Assembly: GCA_029204225.1 (NCBI GenBank)
Contig: CM055095.1
Span: forward strand, 34,559,078 to 34,623,077
Origin: Diphasiastrum complanatum
Taxonomy: Eukaryota; Streptophyta; Lycopodiopsida; Lycopodiales; Lycopodiaceae
Reading direction: 5' to 3'
DNA: 64,000 nt
Numbering within the stretch: position 1 is the stretch's first letter; every line of letters starts with the position of its first letter. Below, one piece after another: positions 24,370 to 35,654 of the stretch. Both the position numbers and the translations under genes were made by a program. The notes under the pieces are model-generated. The model saw nothing but the letters and a program-made list of their open reading frames with translations, was not told where the DNA came from and searched no databases.

Positions 24370-24600
24370 GACAAACTTCGATGTTGAGGAAGTCGATGAC
24401 GTGGAAGTCTAAGACTTTGTAGCTTGCCTTGAGAAGATGTCGAAGTCGGAGACTTCGATGTCAAGGAAGTCGATGAATGGAAATTTGACAAATTTCGATG
24501 TCGGACTCAGAAGTTGGATGAGGCTGAGAAGTCGGAGACTTCGGATAAGTCGAGTGCTGCTCTCATGTCTTCAATAAGTCGACTTCAGCTAGGTCGATGT
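24370..24600. repeat. Degenerate repeat with GAAGTCGGAGACTTC dyads
   Basis: ACTTCGATGT(T/C)(G/A)AGGAAGTCGATGA occurs at 24375 and 24452 (77 bp apart). The dyad GAAGTC-GGA-GACTTC occurs at 24442-24456 and 24528-24542. GTCGA and AAGTCGG words continue to about 24600. Confidence 0.6.
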
Positions 24601-24833
24601 GGAGCTCAAAACCAAAGTTGTATTATATTTTGCCAACAGTTCCGCATTAAGGTAATGAACAGATCCTCATTACTAGTTGAATTTAAGAGAAATTCCAACA
24701 ATTTTTGCTATAGGATCTCAATTGGATCCATTCAAGGTAATTCCTCCATCATTTTCAAACATTTATTAAAGTCTTTTTGCTCCATTTTCAGAATTTAGCA
24801 TAAGAAGAAGCTAGACTAACTACTTCTCTATGT

Positions 24834-25130
24834 TATGCTCAACATAGCGAGTGCCTCGGATGCTATGCTGAGCATAGCTTCGAGGGATCCTATTCTTAGT
24901 TTGACTATGCTGATCATAGCTTCGTGCACCCACTGTCCGCCATCGTCTGCTATTCCGGAATAGCTTCGAGGATGTATCCTCTATGGTTGACTATGTTGAG
25001 CATAGTCAACCAAAGAGGTTACATCTTTGAAGCTATGCTCAACATAGCATTGAGACGACTTTCTCTTTAAGTCTGTATGCTCAACATAACTTAAGCTTGT
25101 TATTTTTTTAGCTTGCTATGCCGAGCATAG
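24834..25130. repeat. Array of CTATG-N5-CATAG palindromes at about 42-bp period
   Basis: Eight dyads are centred near 24840, 24870, 24912, 24956, 24998, 25040, 25082 and 25123. Examples are the 17-bp GCTATGCTGAGCATAGC at 24862, the perfect 16-bp GCTATTCCGGAATAGC at 24949, and 11-bp arms GGTTGACTATG/CATAGTCAACC at 24985-25011. From the second on, centre-to-centre spacing is 41-45 bp. Outside the dyads the units share only AGCTTCGAG-like words. Confidence 0.8.
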
Positions 25131-25157
25131 ACCTAAGAGTTTATGTTGCTTTTTTCG

Positions 25158-25923
25158 TGTTGAGGGTATTACCATGTAAATATAATTTAGTTTGAAATCG
25201 TTGCGAGGGTCATGTCATCCTGCATGCGTAAGCCCGTGGCCCAATGAGCACTTGTAAATAAATAACTTTGGCAATAAACTTGGCTTTGGGCCATGTAATT
25301 AAAATAATGTAAAGGGCCAAAGTTTAAGCTTAACTTAAGTTTCTAAGTTTTGGAAACTAGTCAACGTCAAATGGTGGTAGGTGGGGTGTATTTCTTCCTA
25401 CACCATAGATTTGTTTGTGCTTCTTGTGAAGGGTGTGGATTTCAATCCCACCTTCTTGCAAGTAGCCAATAGGACGCAAGGGGCAAGGGCCATTCCAAAG
25501 ATAAAAATGTACCATTTGTAACCATTTTTCATGCTTATTTGAGAGGAGGAGACTCTACTAATTTGAGAGCTCAAGATCCTTATGTGCTATCTTTGCTTGC
25601 TTGTGCTTTTCATTGTGTTTTGCTTCTTGCTTTCCATTTGCTAGTTCTTGCTTTGTAATAGTTAAAGTTTCTCCATTAGTATGCTAGGATGAGCACATGA
25701 GCTAACCTCCCTCTAACTCTCCTTCTCTTCTTCTTTTTCACTCTCAAACATGATGAATGTATGTGCTTAGAGTTAGTGGAAGTAGTGTTAAGGTGGTTAG
25801 TGTTAAAAGTAGAGTTAGTAAGCATCTAAATTAGCAACTAAGTATAGTTAGGTCCCTATCTTTGTGTTCTAACCCTTCTTGACAGGCGGAGGGCTGCTCA
25901 CCGACTATTCTACACACCCTACA
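25158..25923 (+). mobile_element. 5' LTR of a gypsy element
   Basis: The region ends CACCCTACA one base before a gypsy primer-binding site. TGTTGAGGGTATTACC at 25158 is the likely start. The start is inferred: no partner LTR was found, and the sequence after the PPT at 26486 is different. Confidence 0.5.
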
Positions 25924-25924
25924 G

Positions 25925-25942
25925 TGGCGCCGTTGCCGGGGA
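25925..25942 (+). promoter_or_regulatory. Gypsy primer-binding site (tRNA-Asp type)
   Basis: TGGCGCCGTTGCCGGGGA is an exact complement of the 3' end of plant tRNA-Asp including CCA, used by several plant gypsy lineages. Confidence 0.9.
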
Positions 25943-26485
25943 TAGGCTATCACTAACTAGCTTTAGTTCTTTTAGTTGTTGTTGCTTTTTAGCTTGTTTT
26001 AGGTGGATTTTGGGGTAGATTTAGCTTGTTTTGTGTGATTTTTTGTGCTTGGACTGTTCTCAGCTAGTGGAGGAGGTGTGGAAGGGTGACCCAAAACAGC
26101 CTCTAAGGGTTTGACATCCATTCACAACATTGGAAAAACCCAAAAATACAGTCAAAACTGTTTTTGGAGAAAAAAAGAAGCCAAAATCTCATCAGATTTT
26201 GATTTCTAAAAATCCAGAAAGAACTAACCTTTGCATGACTAGCAACAGCTCCAGGGTACTGTCGCAGATCTGCATAGAAGCCTGCAAATGTTACCTCCCA
26301 ACAGATTTTGAAAAAACAGAAAAAAAAACCATAAAAAATTCAAAAATCCCTTGAAAAATCATAAAAAAAAAATTGAAATCTTCATAAGATCCTTCATAGA
26401 GGGAGGGCATCGCAGTCTCGCCTCCAAGAAGCACAAAAGATCCAGGACGAAAAGGCGTCGATTGGTGTGGGACCATCAATCCAAT

Positions 26486-27262
26486 AAGGAGGGGGATAAT
26501 GTTAGCAACTGTGCTAACACAGAGAAAAGAAAGAAATAAAACTCCATGGCATGTATTTTGTAAGACCACATATGAGTATCTGTCAATAAACTTCAAGCCA
26601 TGGCATGTGTTTTGTATGTCCATGAGTAGAAGCTAAAATAATAATAAAATAGCTTAAACCTAGATTTAGAACTTAGACTTAGGAAACTTAAGATTAGAAA
26701 TATTTTATCTTAAGTTTTCCTAAGTTAAGAGATTTGAAGTTCTAAATCCTAAGTTAGAAGTTCTTGAAAGGCTAGAAACAGATTAGTCCCATAAGTTAGT
26801 AGACACTTATGGAAGACCCTCCTTGCCATAAAAGGAGAGGTATTTGCATTGTAAACAACACTTTTGAGATTAAGATATCTTGATCTCTATTTTGGAGAAT
26901 TATCATTCTATTTCATTTGTGTTCCCTTTGGAAAGGTGCATAGCTTGAGGGAAGGTGCTCGGGCCTCCTCTTGCCTCCTTTTCATCGGTTTTATTGTGGC
27001 ATGTTCATTATTGCTTATTTAATTAGTATTTGCCGCAATATCATTTTATTACCCTTTGGGTGTTAATCTAGGATCTAGTCTAATCACCTTGCTAGTTGGA
27101 TAAGCCTTAGTAAGGTTTTGTATTTTGTCATCTCAGTTAATTTCATTTCTATTTCGGGCACTAGTTGGGTAAGCCTTAGTGCTTCATCATTGTTTTATTT
27201 TCGTACTCCGTCTGAAGCTTGGTAAAAACTTAGAAAGCCGATGATCCTCTCTATACTACACC
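26486..27262 (+). mobile_element. Polypurine tract and start of another gypsy-type LTR
   Basis: AAGGAGGGGGA at 26486-26496 is followed by TGTTAGCAACTGTGCTAACA from 26500. A TATA-like CCATAAAAGG lies at about 26827 with a leader-like sequence after it. The right end, perhaps near CTACACCACA (about 27262), is uncertain. Confidence 0.45.
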
Positions 27263-27309
27263 ACATCGTGAGTAGATCTAGCCAAACATTGACAAACCAG
27301 ATTTACCTC

Positions 27310-28520
27310 CAACAAAAATTCGAATATGCCAGGATTTTCGAAAGCTCAATGCTGCCACAAGGAAGGATTATCATCCTTTACCCTTCACTGATTCTATTTT
27401 AGATCAGGTTGCTGGACAAGACTGTCACAGTCTCTGTGACAGTTTCTCTGGTTATAGTCAGGTTGGAGTGAGAAAGGAGGATCGTTCAAAGACCACGTTT
27501 ACTACAGATTGGGGCACTTATGCCTACAACAAAATGCCCTTTGGTCTTGCAACGCACCAGCGACTTTTCAGCAAATTATGATGTTTATTTTTGCTGCCTT
27601 CCTAAGAACTTTTCTTGAAATTTTCATTGATGATTTTTGTGTTTATAGTGATATAAAAACACATCTACATAAGCTAAAACTTACATTGCAATGGTGTCGA
27701 GATACTTGTTTATCGCTTCACCCAGAAAAATATCTTTTCGGTATGAAAGAATGAATTTTACTTGGACACAGAATATCAAACAGAGGAATAGAGGTTGATA
27801 AAGATAAAGTCGAGCTTATAAAGAATCTCCTGATACCAACAAACATACGTGAACTAAGAGCTTTCTTAGGACATGTCGGCTACTATTGGAGATTTATCTA
27901 AAATCATACCTCAATTGTTGCTACTCTTACGCATCTACTCAAAAAACAAGTGGAATACTTGTGGACGAATGAACAACAGAAAGCGTTCAAAAGAACTTAA
28001 GCAGAGGTTGATCAATGTTCCTATTTTGAGACCACCCAACTGGGCTATTCTATTTCATAGTTATGTTGATGTTTCTGCATTTGCTATTGGCGTATGTCTG
28101 AGCCAGAAGGACGATCAGAAGAAAGATCATCCCATATACTATGCAAGTCGACAACTAAGTGCCTCGGAGAAGAATTATTCGGCTACAAAAAGGGAAGCAC
28201 TCGGAATGATTTTTACTGTTAAGAAATTTCGGCATTATTTGCTGGGATATGCTTTCATTTTCCATGTTGATCACTATGCTTTAAAGTATCTCGTGAATAA
28301 ACCAGATTTATCAGGACGAATTGCTCAATGGGTTCTACTTCTGCAGGAATTCACTTATCAAGTAGAACTTCGCCAAGGAAAATATCATACGAATGCTAAT
28401 TATCTATCGCGACTCAGCACGGGAAAAGTTGAAAAACCAATTAATGATGATTTTCCAGACAGAAATTTTTCATATACAAATTTGTTATATTCTGATATCA
28501 TTACTTATCTTAAGGGTTAG
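27310..28520 (+). pseudogene. Gypsy copy 1: reverse transcriptase and RNase H
   Basis: Coding starts abruptly with FRKLNAATRKDYHPLPFTDS. It continues with TTDWGTYAYNKMPFGL, and after a frame change FQQIMMFIFAAFLRTFLEIF and IDDFCVYSDIKTH (RT active site F-I-D-D), then LGHRISNRGIEVDKDKVELI and ELRAFLGHVGYY. RNase H follows with SAFAIGVCLSQKDDQKKDHP, YYASRQLSASEKNYSATKRE and HYALKYLVNKPDLSGRIAQW. Stops and shifts occur near 27549, 27754 and 27990. The same protein occurs as copy 2 at 44211-45240, nearly word for word. Gag and protease are missing. Downstream it runs into a truncated integrase. Confidence 0.92.
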
Positions 28521-28529
28521 ATATATCCG

Positions 28530-28911
28530 GATGGATATGATTTGGAGAAAAAGACAGTTTTTCAATATAAGGTAGCACCTTATACTATTATTAACAATGT
28601 CCTATACAAGCTTGGTGCTGATCATCAACTAAGAAGATGTCTCGATATCGAAGATATTAAAAAGGATGTACAAGCCTTACATTCAGAGGATGCGGATAGA
28701 CACTTTGCTTTAAAGAACACTGTTGATAAAATATTGACTGCCAAGTACTGGTGGCCAACTATGTTCAAGGATGTATCGAATTATATACGTTCGTGTGATC
28801 CATGCCAGAGACCTGGAAAGCCAACAAAAGCAATGAATTGGTCGTTGACACCAATCCTACCTCTTGCACCATTTGAGAAGTGGGGTATTAACTTTGTCGG
28901 TCAAGGGCTAT
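28530..28911 (+). pseudogene. Gypsy copy 1: integrase zinc-finger domain, truncated
   Basis: The frame encodes the H2C2 finger of gypsy integrase: ALHSEDADRHFALKNTVDKI, TAKYWWPTMFKDV and IRSCDPCQRPGKPTKAM. It stops at APFEKWGINFVG, exactly where the catalytic core should start. Copy 2 continues there into PIKPVTRHTKCCYILVATNY; copy 1 goes directly into the accessory ORF, so a deletion removed the core and the spacer region. Without the DDE core this integrase cannot act. Confidence 0.88.
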
Positions 28912-28917
28912 AAAATT

Positions 28918-30385
28918 TCCATGATCAAGGATGCCACATTAAAAGTGTTTTGTAAATATGCCAATCAAGTTATCTTTTTGACAAATGTAGATGCTACCAT
29001 TTTGGCGCTTGGATATTTAGTGGATGCTCTAGCCGGCAATCCTGTATGCTTTGGTATCATTGCATACAAGGCATTTTTGAAATGGATCAAACACGAAAAA
29101 TTTTCGGTAGTAGGAGTGCATGTTTCGCATCTGTGTGAGCATTTTGGAGTCTTAAGTGACCAAGAGAAAAGTTTGATGATGGGAAGACTGTTGCCCCCAA
29201 CATCAGTTGACCAATCTAGTCTTCTGACCACACCTGCCACAACCACCACAGCCGTACTTGCACCACCAATCCAAGTAGAAACTATAACTACTATGGAAGT
29301 TGATGATGCAGCTTCTCAGAAAAACACAGATACCACCACTACCATTTATACAGATGAACCTGCTGTTGCTGAATCAACAAAGCCAGCCTCTACTTCAACC
29401 TCACAGAAGCAGAAGAACTCAAGCGCCTCGGACGAAGACAAAACTCCGTCCGATACTTCAGGCAAGGCTCGAGCAGCTGCAGTAGGTGACATTGGGATAG
29501 CTGATAAAAATGATGATGAACCTGACAACCAGCCCCGGTGGTTCACCTCCATGACCAGCAGAGCAAATAATTTAGTTGTTGACATATATGAATTTGATAG
29601 ATATAATCAGAAGAACATCATGGACCTGATAGAAGCAGAGTGAAAATTTCAAGACTCTCTCAAAGAGTCTTATGAAAAGATTGATTTGCTCACATCAGAC
29701 AACACCAAGTTGATCGACCAAAATCGTCTCCTCGAAACATAGCTTCATTCCATAACCGAGGAAGCTGATTCTTTGAAGGAAATCAATAAGGCGATTGAGG
29801 CCAAGGCTGCAAATGATTAGACCGCCATTAATTCTTTACAACAATAGGTACAGACCATGAATAGGGACAATGTTGCTCTTCAAAAACTTTTGCAGGAGGA
29901 GCGAGGGACACAAATAAAGACAGAAATTGCACTTGCTCTGTGCAGCAATGCAGATTCTATCACGATAGATCTCTCAAAATTGAACTAGCTCCAAGGCCAA
30001 ATGCTAGATAATTTTTGAGTCGAGTTCCTGCAACCGCTCGAAGATCAGAAGGCGCTAGTCGAAGAAGAGTTGGCAGAGTTGAAGGAGTTATCTATTGAAG
30101 CCACCCAGACATGCAGCGAGCCAGACTCTCATGACAAATATTTATAGGCCCTATTGAGAATTGATGATTTGATGCAGCAACTTAAGTCCGTTCCTATCTG
30201 TTCGGGAGTTGCTGACCATCCAGAATACTTGGAGGCAGTAGTGAAGGTCGACAAGCTCTAACAGAAGTTGTTTGATCTCAAGCAGCAGCTAGAAGATCAA
30301 AAGTTAGCTGTCGAGTTATAAACTCAAGACTTGGCAATAGCAGCTACTTAGACAAAGAGACCACATCAAAACCAGTTGAAGGTAT
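28918..30385 (+). pseudogene. Gypsy accessory coiled-coil ORF, copy 1
   Basis: A globular start (FCKYANQVIFLTNVDATILA, CEHFGVLSDQEKSLMMGRLL) is followed by a Thr/Pro/Ser-rich linker (29200-29500). Then comes a conserved box around QPRWFTSMTSRANNLVVDIY with EFDRYN, and a long coiled coil with heptads (SLKESYEKIDLLTSDNTKLI, EEADSLKEINKAIEAK) to about 30385. The frame is the same throughout but carries stops from 29641 on, for example 29740-29742 and 29818-29820. Copy 2 has Gln codons at several of these places, so the stops look like C-to-T mutations. The protein resembles neither Gag, Pol nor a typical envelope (no membrane segment seen). Element A is inserted at its end. Confidence 0.7.
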
Positions 30386-30975
<590 letters not shown>

Positions 30976-30987
30976 TGGTATCAGAGC
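30976..30987 (+). promoter_or_regulatory. Copia primer-binding site of element A
   Basis: TGGTATCAGAGC abuts the LTR end; exact complement of the initiator tRNA-Met 3' end. Confidence 0.92.
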
Positions 30988-31690
30988 TATCGGATCTGCA
31001 GCAAGCTTGTTTGTTGGTGCCCTACCAGAAGAGGAGCTTCTCTGTTTTTTATGTGAAATTTCAGCATCTTGCTGATCTTTTCAAGTGGAGTTTGGATCAA
31101 CTTTTTTTGTTGTCTCTTTTCAGGTTGAAGGAGGGCGGCCATAATAGATCTTGGAGGAGCAATTTTTGGCACCCAAAAATCAGAATTTCAAATCTGATTT
31201 TTATGCAACCAGTTTTCAACAAGTTTGTTTAGAGGAGGGCACCCAAAAATCTGCTACTGATTTTTGGTTGTGGTGTCTCCTCATCTTGCTGTTTTTGTTT
31301 TCAAGTTTGCATTTGTGTAGGAGGGCACTTGAAATTCAACAAATCCTATTCAAGGTTAGGTCAACTTGTGGATAAAAATTTGCAGATTCTCAGCAAATAG
31401 TAGGGCGCTTTCAACAGTGCTATTGGAGAGTGTGTTGATCACACTATTTGGTTTCCTAATTGGGTTTCGGTGTAGGCTTCAATCGAAGCTAACCTAATTC
31501 TCAAAAGGCTAGTTTTATTGTGCAGAAAGACACCCATCTATCCATTATCTTTTGGGAACTTTGGTTGCAGATTGAAAGACATCTTGTGCTCCTACTTTCA
31601 GCTCTTTGTTTGTTGCAAATTTTTGAGTAGATTTGGTTGTGGAAAGGCTCTTTTTCCTATCTAATACAAGCTGAAATTTTGTTGGAGGTA

Positions 31691-32710
31691 ATGGCTAAAG
31701 AATCGAAAGCTATGGGTTCTTTGTTTAGTGGAGATCGGTTGGATGGCACAAACTACTTCTTGTGGAGTTACATGATGAAGAATCTTCTCATAGCAAAAGG
31801 GTTGTGGGATTTGGTCAATGGTGATGAGGAAAGACCTCTGTCTTTGGCACCTCCTACACCTCATGGATCATCATCATCAACATCATCTTCTACATCTTCG
31901 GAAGAACAGAAAAAGTGGGATAGAAGGGATGCACAAGCACATTCTATGGTTGCTCTTGCCGTGAAAAGATCTATCTTACCTCATATTAGGTCTTGTAAGA
32001 CATCTAAAAGTGCGTGGGATACACTTTAAACTATGTATAGAGTAAAAAATCCAGCAAGAGTGGTGTATCTTAGAAATCAGCTTTCTTTGTTGAAGATGCA
32101 AGAAGGGGATCAAGTGACCAATCACTTGACGAAGATCAAGGATCTTCGTGAGGAGCTTCTCAATATTGAAGAGATAATTGAGGATGATCAATTTGTTTCC
32201 ATTACTCTCAACTCATTACCTTCATCTTATCTTCCATTTGTTTCATCTTTGAGTATCTCTCTTAGGGGACAACAACTCTCCTTTGATGAACTTGTTGGGC
32301 TGCTTCTTCAAGAGGAGCAAACGAGGCAAAAATTTGCGGGTGACACTCAACAAGATCAAGCTTTCTTCACGAAAGGCAAGGGCAAAGGCAAGTCAAAAGG
32401 AAAGGGGAAGACTCCTTCCAAGGATGAGCAAAAGTCCGTTGGAGGTCATAATGTCAACACTCAAAAGAAAAAAGAGAAGTGCCATTATTGCAAAAGGTAT
32501 GGGCACTTCATCAAGGATTGTAAGAAGAAGCTTGCAAAAGAGGAGAGTAAAGGAATTGATACTAGTGCTTCACTTGCTACTTTGGAGCAAGAGCTTGAAG
32601 CTAGTGGTGATCTCTTCAACCAAGACTATGCTTTTGTGTCTAATATTGCTTCTACTAGTACTACTACATCTATGAGAAATTCAGATTCTGTCAGCCCATT
32701 GAATGGGTGA
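31691..32710 (+). pseudogene. Copia element A Gag (one internal stop)
   Basis: ATG at 31691 opens a Gag with the copia start GSLFSGDRLDGTNYFLWSYM, LLIAKGLWDLVNGDEERP and an SAWDTL block. A TAA at 32027-32029 interrupts it, and the same frame then continues: ARVVYLRNQLSLLKMQEGDQ, IEDDQFVSITLNSLPSSYLP, FDELVGLLLQEEQTRQKF, a Lys/Gly-rich basic stretch, and a perfect knuckle CHYCKRYGHFIKDC. A Ser/Thr tail follows, then a one-base shift near 32690 leads into protease. The roughly 700-bp leader (30988-31690) has no gene. Apart from these two lesions the protein is well preserved, so A is younger than its host. Confidence 0.92.
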
Positions 32711-33625
32711 CTGATAGTGGTGCTACTCGTCATATGACTTCTCGTAAAGAAGCATTCACTAAATTAGTGAAAGTGCAAAATGGAAGTAAGGTACAATGTG
32801 CGGATGATGCATCTTATTCTATTCATGGAATTGGAATTGTAGCCATCATTTTGCCTAATGGTGAAAAAAAAGTACATTAAGATTGTGCTTTATGTTCCGA
32901 GAATCAAGAAGAATCTTCTTTCAGTTTCAACTATGTTGAAGCAAGGACTAGTTGTTGAGCTCAAAGAAGATAAGTGTCTTGTCAAGGATCCTAAAAGATC
33001 ACTCTTGATTATTGTTTCTGGAACAATGCATGCTGGCTTATTCATTATGGATACCTATGAGCGACGAATTTTCTCTACATGTCTTGTTGCTTCTACATCA
33101 CAATGATTGGAGTTGGCTGCATTGTGGCATGCAAGGTTTGGGCATCTCAACTTTGCAAGTTTGAAGAAGATGAAGACATTTAATATGGTAGAAGACATTC
33201 CTACTATTGAGCAGCCGGAAGGGCATGTATGCGAGGGGTGCATACTTGGAAAGTTTCAAAGGAAACCTTTTCCAATTGATGGAACTATAAGGGTTCTTGA
33301 TAAACTTGATTTGGTTCATAGTGATGTTTGTGGTCCAATGAGGACTGAATCCATTGGAAAGTGCATCTATTTTGTGACTTCTATTGATGACTTTTCCCAT
33401 TTCACATGGATCTATCCTATGAAGGCTAAATCAGAAGTTTTTCAACGTTTCAAAGATTTTCTAGCAATGGTGGAAAATCAGTTTGGGCATTGTTTGAAGA
33501 CCCTATGCACCGATCGAGGAGAGGAATACATTAAGAGTATCTTCAGTGTATTTCTTCGAGAAAAGGAAATTCTACATCAAATGACAACTCCCTATATGCC
33601 TCAACAAAATGGTGTTGCCGAGGAA
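32695..33625 (+). pseudogene. Copia element A protease and integrase, 3'-truncated
   Basis: Protease starts WVTDSGATRHMTSRK (catalytic D-S-G). A frame change near 32860 leads into VLYVPRIKKNLLSVSTML, a stop at 33104-33106, then the integrase: LWHARFGHLNFASLKKM with [14 protein letters not shown] (HHCC finger), LVHSDVCGPM (first Asp), LCTDRGEEYI (second Asp) and PQQNGVAE (Glu). All three catalytic carboxylates are visible. Copia sequence ends at about 33625, a few residues past the catalytic Glu. RT and RNase H are absent. What follows belongs to the LTR side of element B. Confidence 0.9.
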
Positions 33626-34074
33626 AGTGGATGTGCTGTCTGTAGGAGATCATGGGTGGCTGTTGTCGTTGTCAGATCTGTTAGCACAGTTTCATGGGAT
33701 GAGCGTGAAAAGGCCGCGACGTCAGCCTTTGTTGAAATGAATGTTGGTGAAGATGCGAAAAATGTGACACTCTAACGAAATGCCTTAGGATTTGATTTAC
33801 AAGGTGCCTTCACTTTTCCTAGGGCACCTTCGACATTTTGTAAGGCAGTGTTACCTTTCACGTCTTTCACAAATCATCTGTAAAAATACAGTGTCACATT
33901 TTTTACCTTTTTCGCCTGTGAAAAATTACTTGTATTTATGCAGACAGTCAAGTTTTTCGCCTGTCTTTATTTACACATAAATATGCAGATTGTGCAACAA
34001 CATGAGTAAAAATGCAGCATGAATGGAGGCAAATTAAAATAGGATCTAGGAGAGTAGAGGAGATAAATCCAACA
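33626..34074 (-). mobile_element. 3' LTR region of reverse-strand copia B
   Basis: The right end is fixed by a PPT (AAGGGGGGG on the reverse strand) and TGTTGGATTTATC. The left end is unclear, near the junction with A. By eye this segment is not similar to the sequence next to B's primer site (38248-38640), as it should be in an unrecombined element. Confidence 0.5.
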
Positions 34075-34083
34075 CCCCCCCTT
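34075..34083 (-). other. Polypurine tract of copia B
   Basis: CCCCCCCTT on plus, AAGGGGGGG on the element's strand, overlapping the polyprotein stop codon and directly preceding the LTR start. Confidence 0.75.
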
Positions 34084-35640
34084 AATCTGGATCCGTGAAT
34101 GCCTCAATCTTCAGATTGAGCAATGCACAAAATTTGTTGTGTGCATTAACACTTAATGCCTTCATGAATATATCTGCAACCATGTCATGCGTTCTAAAAT
34201 ACGTTAAGCTCACCTCCTTGTTGAGAACCTTGCCCCTGATGAAGTGATCTGATTTCAATGTGCTTACTCCTAGAGTGAAATCTAGGGTTGGCCGATAAGA
34301 CAATAGCACTATGATTATCACAGAATAAAATTGTGGGGTTGTACTGATACAAATTAATGTCTGACAGTAAATTTTTCAACCAAAACGCTTCCTTAATAGA
34401 TTGAGAAGCATCAACGTATTCTGCTTCTGTAGAAGAAAGTGCGACAGAGGTTTGCTTATGACTGTTCCATGAGATAGGACCGCCGTTGAAGAAGAGTGTA
34501 AATCCAGATGTGGACTTACGATTGTCTACATCTCCTCCACAGTTTGCATCAGAGTATCCACTGAGCTGATGAAGATTGTCATAGCTGACATCTCCATAGC
34601 AGATGCACTAGTCCATGGTAGCTCGAATATGTCTCATGACTCTTATGAGAGTCTTCCAATGGGTAATGCCAGGATTAGCCATATATTGGTTGAGCAGTTT
34701 ACTGCAAAAGAGATATCTGGTCTTGTACAGACCATTGCATATATGAGAGATCCAAGTATCGATCGATAAGGATACTCTCTCATCTGCTCCTCTTCCTGCT
34801 TGGTCTGGGGACATTGGTCCTTTGACAAATGCAGGTCTGGATCCATTGGTGAGTGAGCTAATTTACAATTCATTAGATTGTATCTGTTAAGAACATTGTG
34901 AAGATACCTTTGGTGAGTGATGTAAATCAGTCATCTCGCTCTGTTTATGTAGATCTGAATGCCCAAACAGAAGTGAGCTTCACCCAGATCAGTCATGTTG
35001 AACTCTAAAAATATCATCTACTTAGAATCCTTGACCAAATTGGTATTGTTACTAAAGAGCAACGTATCATCCACGTATAAGGTGATGATAATGAAAGATT
35101 GATGCACTGATTTGGAACAGACGTTGCAATCAACAGTGCTTGGTTTGAATCCTTGTTTGATGGAGAATGTGTTGATCCTCTGAAACCAAACTCTGGCAGA
35201 CTGTTTCAAGCCATAAAGTGCTTTGTGGAGTTTACAGACATGATTTTTCATACCTTCCAGAATGTATCCTTCGGGCTGAATCATGTAGATGTCTTCCTGA
35301 ATAACTCCATTCAGATAAGTTGTTTGTACATCAAGTTGATGTACCTTGAGGTCAGCAGCTGCAGCATAAGATAGGAGGGCTTAGATCTATGAATGCTTGA
35401 CTACTGGATTGAAAGTCTCACTGTAGTTGACGTTGGGAATCTGAGTGAATCCTTGTGCTTGTCTTCCTTCGGTCAATTGCTCCATTGGCATTGTATTTGA
35501 TCTTGAATATCCATTTGCAATCAATGATATTGCATCAAATAGGAGCTTCAACTAGTGACCACGTCTGGTTCTTGATCAGAGATGAATACTATCTGTCCAT
35601 AGCTTCTCTTTAAAGATCAGAGTCTGGTTGGCTGAGTGCC
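34082..35640 (-). pseudogene. Copia B reverse transcriptase and RNase H
   Basis: Reading right to left: RT blocks VCKLHKALYGLKQSARVWFQ and SFIIITLYVDDTLLFSNN (YVDD at about 35060), PYRSILGSLIYAMVCTRPDI, then RNase H with GGPISWNSHKQTS, ALSSTEAEYVDASQS, TILFCDNHSAIVLS and HSRSKHIEIR. It ends FDPD-like at TAA 34082-34084, overlapping the PPT. Multiple stops and frame changes (for example near 34800, 35010 and 35300) make it inactive. The fragment at 4388-4735 is from the same family. B's polyprotein order Gag-PR-IN-RT-RH confirms a Ty1/copia element. Confidence 0.9.
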
Positions 35641-35654
35641 TCCTCGACCGTCGT

